Source: JBAYVY01 sp041674345 (GTDB lineage: Bacteria > Planctomycetota > Phycisphaerae > Phycisphaerales > Zrk34). Taken from it: a stretch of DNA of 25,766 bases. Positions 7,543 to 14,234 of this stretch are shown piece after piece. The first letter of the stretch is position 1, and each line of letters starts with the position of its first letter. Location: contig JBAYVY010000006.1 of NCBI GenBank assembly GCA_041674345.1, positions 1-25,766 of the forward strand, given 5' to 3'. The position numbers were made by a program, and so were the translations under genes. The notes under the pieces were generated by a model. The model was not told the origin of the DNA and searched no databases. It saw nothing but the letters and a program-made list of their open reading frames with translations.

Positions 7543-8583
7543 CTATATCAGCTTCTTCAAATCCAATCCCTTCCACTCGTGGTTCCGTATCGCCGTCACC
7601 ACCGCTTCCGCCAGGTTCACCGCCGCCAGACCCGCCTCCGCATCGACCTCCGGCTTCTGATCCCCCTTCACCGCTTCAATGAAATTCGTCAACTCCGCCC
7701 GCAACGGCTCCTCATCATTGATCGTCAACTCCTCCATCGCCACCAAATCCGTGTAACGCAACGCCGACAAATCCGCGCCGTCCGCCAACTGATTGCGAAT
7801 CTCCAGCAACTGTTCGATGTTCCCCGTTCGACGAATCGCCGTGCCGCTCTTGCTCGCATAGTCCAGCGAAACATACCCCGATTCGCTGAACACCCGCAGT
7901 TTGCGTTCGGTCTTCATCGCCAACCGGCTGGCGGTGAGCTTGGCGACGCATCCGTCGTCGAACACGATGCGGGCGTCAGCGATGTCTTCGTGTGTGCCCA
8001 GGATGTTCACGCCGCAGGCCGCGACATCTTTCACTTTGCCGCGGGCGAGTTTCAGCACGATGTCCAGGTCGTGGATCATCATGTCGAACACCACGCCGAC
8101 ATCGACCGAGCGGAACGTCATGGGACTGACGCGGTCGCATTCGATGAACCGGGGAATGAAGTTCCAGCTTGCGATCGCGCGCACCGCCGGGTTGAATCGC
8201 TCGGTGTGACCGACCTGGAGCAGCACGTTGAACTTTTTCGCCGATTCGACCATGCGATGCGCCACGTCCGCCGATTGCGCCAGGGGCTTTTCCACCAGGC
8301 ACGCCACGCCGTGCGCCATCAGTTGGCCCGCCACCGCTTCGTGATGCACGGTGGGCACCGCGACGCTGGCCGCCTGCACGTGGGGGTATTTTTCGAGCAG
8401 TTCATCGACGCTCGCCAGCGCGTCGCAGCCGAACTTGTCCGCCAGCGCATCTCGTCGTTGCGCGTCGGCATCGACGACCGTCAATAATTGGACCGAGGGT
8501 AGTTCGTGATACACGCGGGCATGGTGTTGCCCCATGCGCCCCACGCCGACCACCGCCACAGGTATTCGCTTCGAGTCATTCAT
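7543..8583 (-). CDS. Gfo/Idh/MocA-family NAD(P)-dependent dehydrogenase
   Basis: A cytosolic oxidoreductase of 346 residues, probably acting on a sugar, inositol or nucleotide sugar. The N-terminal Rossmann fold shows VVGVGRMGQHHAR (glycine motif at residues 13-18), and the family signature EKP is at 98-100 in CLVEKPLA. The C-terminal alpha/beta domain contains DVGVVFDMMIHDLD, where the HD pair lies near the expected substrate pocket. The start at 8583 (MNDSKRIPV) puts the Rossmann strand at the usual distance from the N-terminus; upstream codons are low-complexity and unlikely to be coding. Relatives in Gram-negative bacteria act in nucleotide-sugar routes such as UDP-GlcNAc-3-ketone formation, but nothing next to it confirms that, so the substrate stays open. 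Confidence 0.85.
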   Translation of the reverse strand: MNDSKRIPVAVVGVGRMGQHHARVYHELPSVQLLTVVDADAQRRDALADKFGCDALASVDELLEKYPHVQAASVAVPTVHHEAVAGQLMAHGVACLVEKPLAQSADVAHRMVESAKKFNVLLQVGHTERFNPAVRAIASWNFIPRFIECDRVSPMTFRSVDVGVVFDMMIHDLDIVLKLARGKVKDVAACGVNILGTHEDIADARIVFDDGCVAKLTASRLAMKTERKLRVFSESGYVSLDYASKSGTAIRRTGNIEQLLEIRNQLADGADLSALRYTDLVAMEELTINDEEPLRAELTNFIEAVKGDQKPEVDAEAGLAAVNLAEAVVTAIRNHEWKGLDLKKLI

Positions 8584-8919
8584 AAGCCCGTCATCGTCCC
8601 GGTTGACACCGCGTAGGTCAAGCCCCCGCAACAGCCCCCCCCCCGATCCGCCCTCCCCGAACCGGGGCGCATGACAACCGGCGCACCTGTTCGAGGGGGG
8701 CCGGTCAATCACAATGTTTTCATATGAACAACGCTCGCGGAAGCCCGAAGGAGATGACAACATTTAAATTGTACCCTCCGCGACCAAGAGTTGACTCAAC
8801 GGATGTGGAATGTTCAATGTGCGATGTGCGATGTCAGCAGATGAGACCCGGCGTCTTCGCATTGCACATTGCACATCGTACATCCGACATCCGAATAGAT
8901 TGACCGCATGAGGTATAAC
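8584..8919. other. Divergent intergenic region
   Basis: This region separates the divergent dehydrogenase and FAD genes. It holds C-rich sequence (8630-8650) and the inverted word island at 8801-8893. No promoter is clear enough to call. Confidence 0.5.
8801..8893. repeat. Inverted word-repeat island (ATGTGCGATGTGC type)
   Basis: The left arm (8801-8833) is built from words such as AATGTGCGATGTGCGATG; the right arm (8857-8893) is its approximate complement (CATTGCACATTGCACATCG). Together they could form a long imperfect hairpin upstream of the FAD gene. Confidence 0.6.
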
Positions 8920-10593
8920 ATGCACTCGCACACCCACCGAAAGCCCCCCTTGCTCCAACTCACCGAAATCAAGCTCCCCCTGGACCACACCCAAGCCGAT
9001 CTGGTCGCCGCGATCTGCCGCCGCCTCCGCATCAACGCCTCTCAACTGCGCTCCCACGCCATCCATCGCCGCGCCGTTGATGCGCGCCGCCGCGACGCCA
9101 TCGCCTACATCTACACCATTCACGCCGAGGTCGCCGACGAACCCGCCACCCTTGCCCGCATCAAAGATCGTCGCCACGTCAACCCCGCCCCCGACCTCGT
9201 CTATCGCTTCGTCACGCACGCCCCATCCGATCTTCCCACACGCCCCATCGTCATCGGCACCGGACCCTGCGGCCTGTTCGCCGGACTCCTCCTCGCCCAA
9301 ATGGGCTTCCGCCCCATCCTCCTCGAACGCGGCAAACCCGTCCGCCAACGCACCATCGACACCTTCGGCTTCTGGCGCGGCGGGCCCCTCGATCCCGAAT
9401 CCAACGTCCAGTTCGGCGAAGGCGGAGCCGGAACCTTCTCCGACGGCAAACTCCACACCCAAATCAAAGACCCCCTCCACCACGGACGCAAAGTCCTCGA
9501 AGAATTCGTCCACGCCGGCGCGCCCCCCGAAATCCTCTACCTCGCCAAACCCCACATCGGAACCTTCCGACTCGTCGGCATCGTCGAACACCTGCGAAGC
9601 ACCATCGAATCACTCGGCGGCGAAATCCGCTTCCAATCCCGTGTCACCGATCTGCTCATCGAACAGGGCCGCGTGCGCGCCGTCATCCTCGCCGACGGCT
9701 CACGCATCGACGCCGATGCCGTCCTCCTCGCCGTCGGGCACAGCGCACGCGATACCTTTGAAATGCTCCACGCCCGCGGCGTATCCATCGAACCCAAACC
9801 CTTCTCCGTCGGCTTCCGCATCGAACATCCCCAGGCCATGATCGACCGCTGCCAGTATGGTACTGTTCCGGGGGCCGGTGATTTCACCGATACCCTCGGT
9901 GCCGCAAACTACAAACTCGTTCACCATTGCTCCAACGGTCGCTCCGTCTATTCCTTCTGCATGTGTCCCGGCGGAACCGTCGTCGCCGCCGCGTCCGAAC
10001 CCCGCTGCGTCGTCACCAACGGCATGAGCCAATACTCCCGCAACGAACGCAACGCCAACAGCGCCATCGTCGTCGGCATCTCCCCCGAAGATTTCAACGG
10101 TTCCGCCACCGACCCCCTGGCCGGCATGGCCTACCAACGCCGATGGGAACAACGCGCCTTTGAACTGGGCGGCGGAACCTACGAAGCACCCGCCCAACTC
10201 GTCGGCGACTTCCTCGCCGGCCGCCCCTCGACCCAACTCGGCTCCGTGTCACCCTCCTACATTCCGGGCGTCCATCTGACCGATCTCAGCACCGCGCTCC
10301 CGTCCGACATCATCCAAGCCATCCGCGAAGCCCTCCCCGCCTTCGGCAAAAAAATCCGCGGCTTCGACAGGCACGACGCCCTCCTCACCGGCGTCGAAAC
10401 CCGCACCAGTTCCCCCATCCGCATCCCCCGCGATGAAAATTACCAAAGCCAAAACACGCAGGGCCTCTACCCCGCCGGCGAAGGCGCCGGCCACGCCGGA
10501 GGCATCCTCTCCGCCGCCGTGGACGGTTTGAAATCCGCCGAAGCATTGGCACTCAGTTTGTCCCCCATTCCCAACGCTCAACAGACTACTTGA
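8920..10593 (+). CDS. FAD-dependent dehydrogenase (COG2509 type)
   Basis: A 557-residue flavoprotein of the uncharacterised NAD(P)/FAD-dependent dehydrogenase group. Residues 1-100 form the small N-terminal domain typical of the group, followed by the dinucleotide-binding motif IVIGTGPCGLFAGLLL (glycines at 113-118) and LLERGKPV at the end of the second strand. The conserved NVQFGEGGAGTFSDGKL stretch and a C-terminal GLYPAGEGAGHAGGI FAD motif are present. The ATG at 8920 is chosen because GAGG lies seven to ten bases before it; the ATG at 8908 lacks that. The physiological substrate is unknown. The last five codons (AQQTT) lie inside a 211-bp direct repeat, so insertion of the downstream cassette probably replaced the original C-terminus. 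Confidence 0.85.
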   Translation: MHSHTHRKPPLLQLTEIKLPLDHTQADLVAAICRRLRINASQLRSHAIHRRAVDARRRDAIAYIYTIHAEVADEPATLARIKDRRHVNPAPDLVYRFVTHAPSDLPTRPIVIGTGPCGLFAGLLLAQMGFRPILLERGKPVRQRTIDTFGFWRGGPLDPESNVQFGEGGAGTFSDGKLHTQIKDPLHHGRKVLEEFVHAGAPPEILYLAKPHIGTFRLVGIVEHLRSTIESLGGEIRFQSRVTDLLIEQGRVRAVILADGSRIDADAVLLAVGHSARDTFEMLHARGVSIEPKPFSVGFRIEHPQAMIDRCQYGTVPGAGDFTDTLGAANYKLVHHCSNGRSVYSFCMCPGGTVVAAASEPRCVVTNGMSQYSRNERNANSAIVVGISPEDFNGSATDPLAGMAYQRRWEQRAFELGGGTYEAPAQLVGDFLAGRPSTQLGSVSPSYIPGVHLTDLSTALPSDIIQAIREALPAFGKKIRGFDRHDALLTGVETRTSSPIRIPRDENYQSQNTQGLYPAGEGAGHAGGILSAAVDGLKSAEALALSLSPIPNAQQTT

Positions 10594-10786
10594 CCTTACT
10601 CGCCCACTTGGTCCGCGATCCTTTTTTAACAGCGGTCGGCTTGAACGCCTTATTGCGTTCCTGCCAGAATTGAATTTGCTGTTCGACGGTCAAATCTTTC
10701 AACTGTTCATGCACGCGCAACGCCGCCTCGCGCTTCATCTTCACACAATCAAAGGTTTTGGTCTTCATGCTCAATAACCTCCTGCG
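10576..10786. repeat. Direct repeat, copy 1 (211 bp)
   Basis: The second copy is at 12881-13091 in the same orientation. By hand alignment there are about 16 mismatches and no gaps, and the last 89 bases (10698-10786) are identical. The repeat contains a whole small gene with its ribosome site, the end of the FAD gene and the end of the HNH gene. Confidence 0.9.
10586..10768 (-). CDS. Small protein (60 aa), intact copy, function unknown
   Basis: Begins MKTKTFDCVKMKREAALRV and is mostly helical and charged (EQLKDLTVEQQIQFWQERNK), ending in a Lys-rich tail. The ATG at 10768 has an excellent AGGAGG ribosome site eight bases upstream. Its start overlaps the end of the HNH gene by 20 bases, suggesting translational coupling in a three-gene operon, and its 3' end overlaps the convergent FAD gene by eight bases. 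Small proteins with an MKTxTFDCVxMK start are, as far as I recall, widespread and unannotated; an antitoxin- or regulator-like role is only a guess from size and position. A second, nonsense-interrupted copy lies at 12891-13073. Confidence 0.75.
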   Translation of the reverse strand: MKTKTFDCVKMKREAALRVHEQLKDLTVEQQIQFWQERNKAFKPTAVKKGSRTKWASKVK

Positions 10787-11204
10787 ACGAGTGGATGGCC
10801 ATTTCATCGGAACTCTTTAGTTGGCCGAGCAATGCTTGAACACGTTTTAGACGATCCGCTTTTTCCTGACGTTCCGCCTGAATGAAGCATTTAGCTTCGG
10901 CAATCCGCTTTCTCCGTTGGTTCGCGTCCCACTTCACGTCTGCGTTTGGTACCCAAGCCCGTTTAATGAAATTGCACGCTTTGCACGAATAAGCCATATT
11001 CTCGATCACATCAGGTCCCTCTTTGGCCACAGGATGAATGTGATCGACCTCCGTGAAATAAAAATAATCGTCCACGGTGTCAATAAGGCAGCGGCCACAA
11101 TACTCACAGCGGAACTTCGCGTGCAAGCCCACTTCTAGAGTTCGTGCGCTCCAACCAAGAGACACAAGTTCATTCACGATTTTCGGATCAGGTGTTTTTG
11201 CCAC
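10749..11204 (-). CDS. HNH endonuclease
   Basis: A 151-residue protein with a complete zinc-finger HNH motif: Cys33-x2-Cys36 (CEYCG), the catalytic pair Asp54-His55 in TEVDHIHPVA, Asn69 in the following helix, and Cys74-x2-Cys77 in SCKACNFIKR. Such domains cut or nick DNA (sometimes RNA) with a single metal ion. The rest is a short N-terminal helix and a long charged C-terminal helix. The start is a GTG at 11204 with GAGGAA at good spacing. It begins 13 bases after the TerB-like gene and overlaps the small gene, so the three look like one operon. The last dozen residues (SQEVIEHEDQNL) are encoded by the direct repeat. Restriction, defence or mobile-element functions are all possible. Confidence 0.85.
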   Translation of the reverse strand: MAKTPDPKIVNELVSLGWSARTLEVGLHAKFRCEYCGRCLIDTVDDYFYFTEVDHIHPVAKEGPDVIENMAYSCKACNFIKRAWVPNADVKWDANQRRKRIAEAKCFIQAERQEKADRLKRVQALLGQLKSSDEMAIHSSQEVIEHEDQNL

Positions 11205-11217
11205 AGGCGTTCCTCAA

Positions 11218-12657
11218 CTATGGACACCACGACTGGATATCCGATTCCTCGACGCTGGAAATCAAAATCGGTACGGCGATGTTCAAAAACTCGGATATGA
11301 AAATTGACGTTTTGATTTCGCTTCCATTATGAAGTCTCAATTTCGCATGGAAAACTCCCGCCTTGAATCCCGCAATATCTTCGAGTGGAACTACTTGAGT
11401 AAGTTTTGCGGCGCGGGTATGGAGATACATCGCTTGTTGAGTCAATACGACAGCATGGCCAATTTTATTCATTACCTTGAATTGAAAAATCACCAAGGGC
11501 TTGCCGTCAATCTCAGTCGTCAGAGTCAATTTTAGTTGATTGATAATCTCGTCTGTGATTTGGTCCCTGAAAAGAACCAGTTCTTTCAACTTGCCTGTCA
11601 CTCCGGCAGCAATGGCTGAAACAAATGCCTCGGGGTCGCACTTTTTGGCTAGATATACGGGCGGATCCTCCTGTACCAACTCGCTAATCTCTTCCTCTTT
11701 GACACCAATCGCAACTCCGATTTTGCGGATCATTGTCAGTTCGCGTTTCGCTATTCTTCCATCGACCCTCGCACACGTCACCAACACATCGACATCAGCC
11801 AAAGCCTGTTCATGGTTCCCACAATATTCTGATTTCGAGACAGAGCGGGTGTCTGCAATCAACTGTTCTGCCTCATGCGGAGCAAGCCATAACCACGCGC
11901 TTTGCTCCGTCAGCAATTTGGCTTCGGATGGTTCAATGTGTCCGTCTGCTTTAGCTACGAGAACCAAGCACTTGAAAAGAAACACTTGCGTTCTGCGTGC
12001 GTCAATGACTTCCGTTCTTGCCGCCTTAAGCGCGTCGAAGTTAGGTACAGACTGAACGTCAATAGTCGCGGGAACTTTGGCCGATATTGTCTCCGCTTTT
12101 TCGACGAGGTCATTGACTGTGCGAAACATTTCTTGGTGTTGGGCGACCTGTTGATTCGTGGGGCACTGGGACACATTGCGAACCACGTCCTGCAATGTCC
12201 TTATCTCTTGTGATGTGTCGTACAACTTCTGCAATAACTCGCTCAATTCAACCAGTGTCGCGGTCCCCTCTTCTCCCCAAGATGTCCTTATGGCGGTCAA
12301 GCCCTCTGTCAACATTTTGACGGTGTCCGCGTGCCATTGCTTGTCTGCAAGACTATCGATCATCTCAAAAGTTAATCGTGCAGATTGCCGTTCAATAAAC
12401 AGCAATAAGAAATACTTGCCCACAGTATTTGCAAGGGAAAGCGACGAGGTTGCCGCCTGGCGCACTAAAAAGATCAACTGTCGGAGATTCTTTTGTTGCT
12501 CATCGTTTGCCTTTTGATTCCCTTGGTCTTGGACCAACTGTCGTAATTGCTCGATTTCCTGCGATTGTTGCTGCTGTATATGATCGAATTTGTTGGCAGC
12601 ATCCTCCGCACGAAGTGATTGGTGCGCGAGTGCCAAATCTCGAATGACCTGTTTCAT
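11218..12657 (-). CDS. TerB-like / PH-like multidomain protein
   Basis: A 479-residue cytosolic protein in three parts. Residues 15-65 are a Gln-rich coiled coil; 66-220 are helical without a recognised motif. Residues about 222-335 look like a TerB domain: two helical repeats each carry an acidic ADGxI...E-type turn (VAKADGHIEPSEAKLL at 234-249 and CARVDGRIAKREL at 295-307). Residues about 385-470 are beta-rich (KPLVIFQFKVMNK, AVVLTQQAMYLHT, FHAKLRLHNGSEI) and resemble a bacterial PH domain, which often reads lipids or proteins. TerB domains are associated with tellurite-resistance and phage-defence gene sets. The ATG at 12657 is preferred; a GTG at 12663 with a GGGGG site is an alternative. 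Codons are visibly less GC-rich than in the flanking genes, fitting horizontal transfer. Confidence 0.7.
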   Translation of the reverse strand: MKQVIRDLALAHQSLRAEDAANKFDHIQQQQSQEIEQLRQLVQDQGNQKANDEQQKNLRQLIFLVRQAATSSLSLANTVGKYFLLLFIERQSARLTFEMIDSLADKQWHADTVKMLTEGLTAIRTSWGEEGTATLVELSELLQKLYDTSQEIRTLQDVVRNVSQCPTNQQVAQHQEMFRTVNDLVEKAETISAKVPATIDVQSVPNFDALKAARTEVIDARRTQVFLFKCLVLVAKADGHIEPSEAKLLTEQSAWLWLAPHEAEQLIADTRSVSKSEYCGNHEQALADVDVLVTCARVDGRIAKRELTMIRKIGVAIGVKEEEISELVQEDPPVYLAKKCDPEAFVSAIAAGVTGKLKELVLFRDQITDEIINQLKLTLTTEIDGKPLVIFQFKVMNKIGHAVVLTQQAMYLHTRAAKLTQVVPLEDIAGFKAGVFHAKLRLHNGSEIKTSIFISEFLNIAVPILISSVEESDIQSWCP

Positions 12658-12726
12658 GTCCACAGAGCAACCCCCTTCATCAGATTGGCAATATAGTACC
12701 GAGGGGTGAGACGTTCGCAAGCCCAA

Positions 12727-12749
12727 CGCCGCGATACGCGGCGGCTCGC
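12727..12749 (-). repeat. Solitary REP-like element
   Basis: On the minus strand it reads GCGAGCCGCC + GCG + TATCGCGGCG, with a stem of CGCCGCG and CGCGGCG around a three-base loop. It belongs to the family at 13145-13222 and 13764-13841. Confidence 0.7.
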
Positions 12750-12763
12750 ATCCTTCCGCTTGT

Positions 12764-12880
12764 CGGGTGCCTCGGTTTGCCGGCGTCTTCGCCGCAAAAC
12801 GTGAAGCGATGAGTCCCCAGCGCCGCTTGCGACTCGACTGAACCCGCCGAAGTCCAAAAACGGACAAGCTGAGGCACCCG
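12764..12880. repeat. Spaced inverted 10-mer CGGGTGCCTC
   Basis: CGGGTGCCTC at 12764-12773 and its exact complement at 12871-12880, 97 bases apart, immediately before direct repeat copy 2. It could mark the edge of the inserted cassette. It may also be chance or another dispersed word. Confidence 0.4.
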
Positions 12881-13091
12881 GCTCAACAGACTACTTGACC
12901 TTGCTCGCCCACTTGGCCCGCGATCCCTTTTCGATGGGTGTGGGCTTGAACGCCTGATTGCGTTCCTTCCAGAATTGAATTTATTGCTCGACGGTCAAAT
13001 CCTTCAACTGTTCATGCACGCGCAACGCCGCCTCGCGCTTCATCTTCACACAATCAAAGGTTTTGGTCTTCATGCTCAATAACCTCCTGCG
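12881..13091. repeat. Direct repeat, copy 2 (211 bp)
   Basis: Partner of 10576-10786, same orientation. Its outer side is followed by REP-like elements and the transposase remnant. The two copies enclose the TerB-like/HNH operon. Confidence 0.9.
12891..13073 (-). pseudogene. Second copy of the 60-aa gene, interrupted by TAA
   Basis: Same length (61 codons including stop), same AGGAGG ribosome site and identical first 29 codons as the copy at 10586-10768, but the Gln codon after VEQ is TAA (CAA to TAA). Beyond that stop the frame stays open and similar (IQFWKERNQAFKPT) to the same end point. A single recent nonsense mutation explains it. A truncated 32-residue product could still be made. Confidence 0.8.
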
Positions 13092-13144
13092 GCGGGCGAA
13101 TGGATGGCACCCACCCATTGTACCCCAACCCGAATCTCCCCCAC

Positions 13145-13222
13145 GCGAGCCGCCTTCCGGGGGCGTATCGCGGCGTCCCCGACGCCATGAAAACGAAGAC
13201 ACCGCGACACGCGGCGGCTCGC
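13145..13222. repeat. REP pair 1 (78 bp), one arm carrying a CCCCCGGAA word
   Basis: Two REP-like elements facing each other. The left (13145-13175) reads GCGAGCCGCC + TTCCGGGGGCG + TATCGCGGCG; the right (13202-13222, minus strand) reads GCGAGCCGCC + GCG + TGTCGCGG. The left one has the 9-mer TTCCGGGGG where other copies have only GCG. The pair starts with GCGAGCCGCC and ends with its complement and lies nine bases from the 3' end of the transposase remnant. Confidence 0.75.
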
Positions 13223-13231
13223 TTTGTTGCG

Positions 13232-13747
13232 TTACTCCGCTTGCGTCAACGTGCGCTGTCGTCTGATGTAGTGATACACATTGTTCAAATACGATTCGTC
13301 TTTCACCGGTTTCGTCGAGCCGCTTTTCGCCCACCATGTCCCGCTGACCGGCTTGTTCCATCGCTTGGTCAATTCTTCCCCCAGCCAGCGTTTCAACCAC
13401 ATCATGATTCTGTCCGGGTCAATCTTTCGTTCCGCGTCGAGCAGCACATGTACATGATCTTCATCATCGGATGCCGAGCAGATGCGATACGTCCATCCGC
13501 CCCGTTCGCAGAGGCGCGGAACAATCCCCTCAATCACCGCCCGCCGCGGGGCGGCGAGTTAAATCGGATCCCCCCGCATCCCCTCGCGCGATTCCGCAGC
13601 GCGTTCCGCATCCGCTTCGATGAACGCTTCACCGCGCTGATTGTGTTCGCGATCGACCGTCGGTCGATCATCCCCATGCAGGCGTGTGCCGTAGGTGCCG
13701 AACGTGATATGCCACGTGGTTCTCGCCGGATCGAGTTGTTGCGTCAT
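13232..13747 (-). pseudogene. REP-associated tyrosine transposase (IS200/Y1-like), nonsense-interrupted
   Basis: The N-terminal part (TTWHITFGTYGTRLHGDDRPTVDR in pieces: WHITFGTYGTRLHGDDRP, then VDREHNQ) is the characteristic opening of RAYT-type Y1 transposases. After GDPI an in-frame TAA (13559-13561) is followed, still in frame, by LAAPRRAVIEGIVPRLC and the HUH motif in DEDHVHVLLD. A probable catalytic tyrosine lies in SYLNNVYHYIRRQR near the C-terminus. A normal member would be about 170 residues with no stop here, so one point mutation seems to have killed it. The family uses a single-strand HUH mechanism and acts on REP hairpins; REP pairs flank this gene on both sides, which supports the call. 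A GTG after the stop could restart a 101-residue fragment containing the HUH motif. Confidence 0.8.
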
Positions 13748-13763
13748 GACGAAAGTTTACTCT

Positions 13764-13841
13764 GCGAGCCGCCGCGTGTCGCGGCGGGGAACGCACCGTA
13801 ACGTCAGTGGCGCCGCGACATTTCCGGGGGCGGCGGCTCGC
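13764..13841. repeat. REP pair 2 (78 bp), mirror image of pair 1
   Basis: The left element (13764-13786, plus) is GCGAGCCGCC + GCG + TGTCGCGGCG; the right (13811-13841, minus) is GCGAGCCGCC + GCCCCCGGAAA + TGTCGCGGCG. Here the outer element holds the word, in the opposite orientation to pair 1. The pair has the same 78-base total length and starts 16 bases from the transposase start. Confidence 0.75.
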
Positions 13842-14075
13842 TGTCGCACACCGCAAACCGCCTAAAACCTACACGATCCTGCTACGCCGGGGTTCGGCGC
13901 ACCGGAGCGTCGCGTTTTGTGATTTTTCGGGGCGTTTTCCGTCCCAAAGCGCACCGGAAGGTCGCAAAAACGGCAAAACGGCCTCATTGGGGACCGTTCA
14001 CCGGCAAACGGGCGGAAATAGCAGGATCGTGAAGGTCGGCGTGAATGGCGTGTCAGGCATGGAATGGCGGTGTGT

Positions 14076-14113
14076 AAAAAAACCCGGCGTTCCGCGATGG
14101 GCGGGACGCCGGG
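14076..14113 (-). terminator. Rho-independent terminator of the sigma-factor gene
   Basis: CCCGGCGTTCCGC pairs with GCGGGACGCCGGG (one G-T pair, loop of four) and is followed on the minus strand by seven T. It is about 120 bases past the sigma-factor stop. Confidence 0.75.
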
Positions 14114-14200
14114 AAGGAGGAGGAGAAAATACGATCCCCGGAAGTCACGATCAGCGCCCCCGGACCCCCGGAAGTTTTCGTTCGGGGGCGGGGGGCCGGG

Positions 14201-14226
14201 GGCCGTAGGGCTTAAGCCCTACGGCC
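14201..14226. repeat. Perfect 26-bp palindrome
   Basis: GGCCGTAGGGCTT is followed directly by its reverse complement AAGCCCTACGGCC, with no loop. It is nine bases beyond the stop codon of the sigma-factor gene. It could form a cruciform or an mRNA 3' hairpin; the absence of a T-run argues against simple termination. Confidence 0.85.
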
Positions 14227-14234
14227 TGGGTTCG

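Larger units (their letters stand above)
13748..14234. other. Intergenic stretch between transposase remnant and sigma factor
   Basis: It holds REP pair 2, a sigma-gene terminator, CCCCCGGAA words (13822 and 14165), a G-rich tract (14184-14203) and a 26-bp palindrome. Between 13850 and 14070 I see no gene; GC-rich self-complementary words (CGGGGTTCGGCGCACCGGAG) are present but unassigned. Confidence 0.5.

Noticed and set aside
8764..9591. Minus-strand frame opposite the FAD dehydrogenase
   Set aside because: Gly/Asp/Glu-rich shadow without domain signals.
12891..13561. TAA recoded as a sense codon
   Set aside because: Other genes in the window end at TAA, and both affected frames lie in decaying mobile sequence.
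14184..14205. G-quadruplex-forming tract
   Set aside because: G runs are present here and at 2752 and 20880, but such tracts are common in GC-rich DNA and nothing links them to a function.
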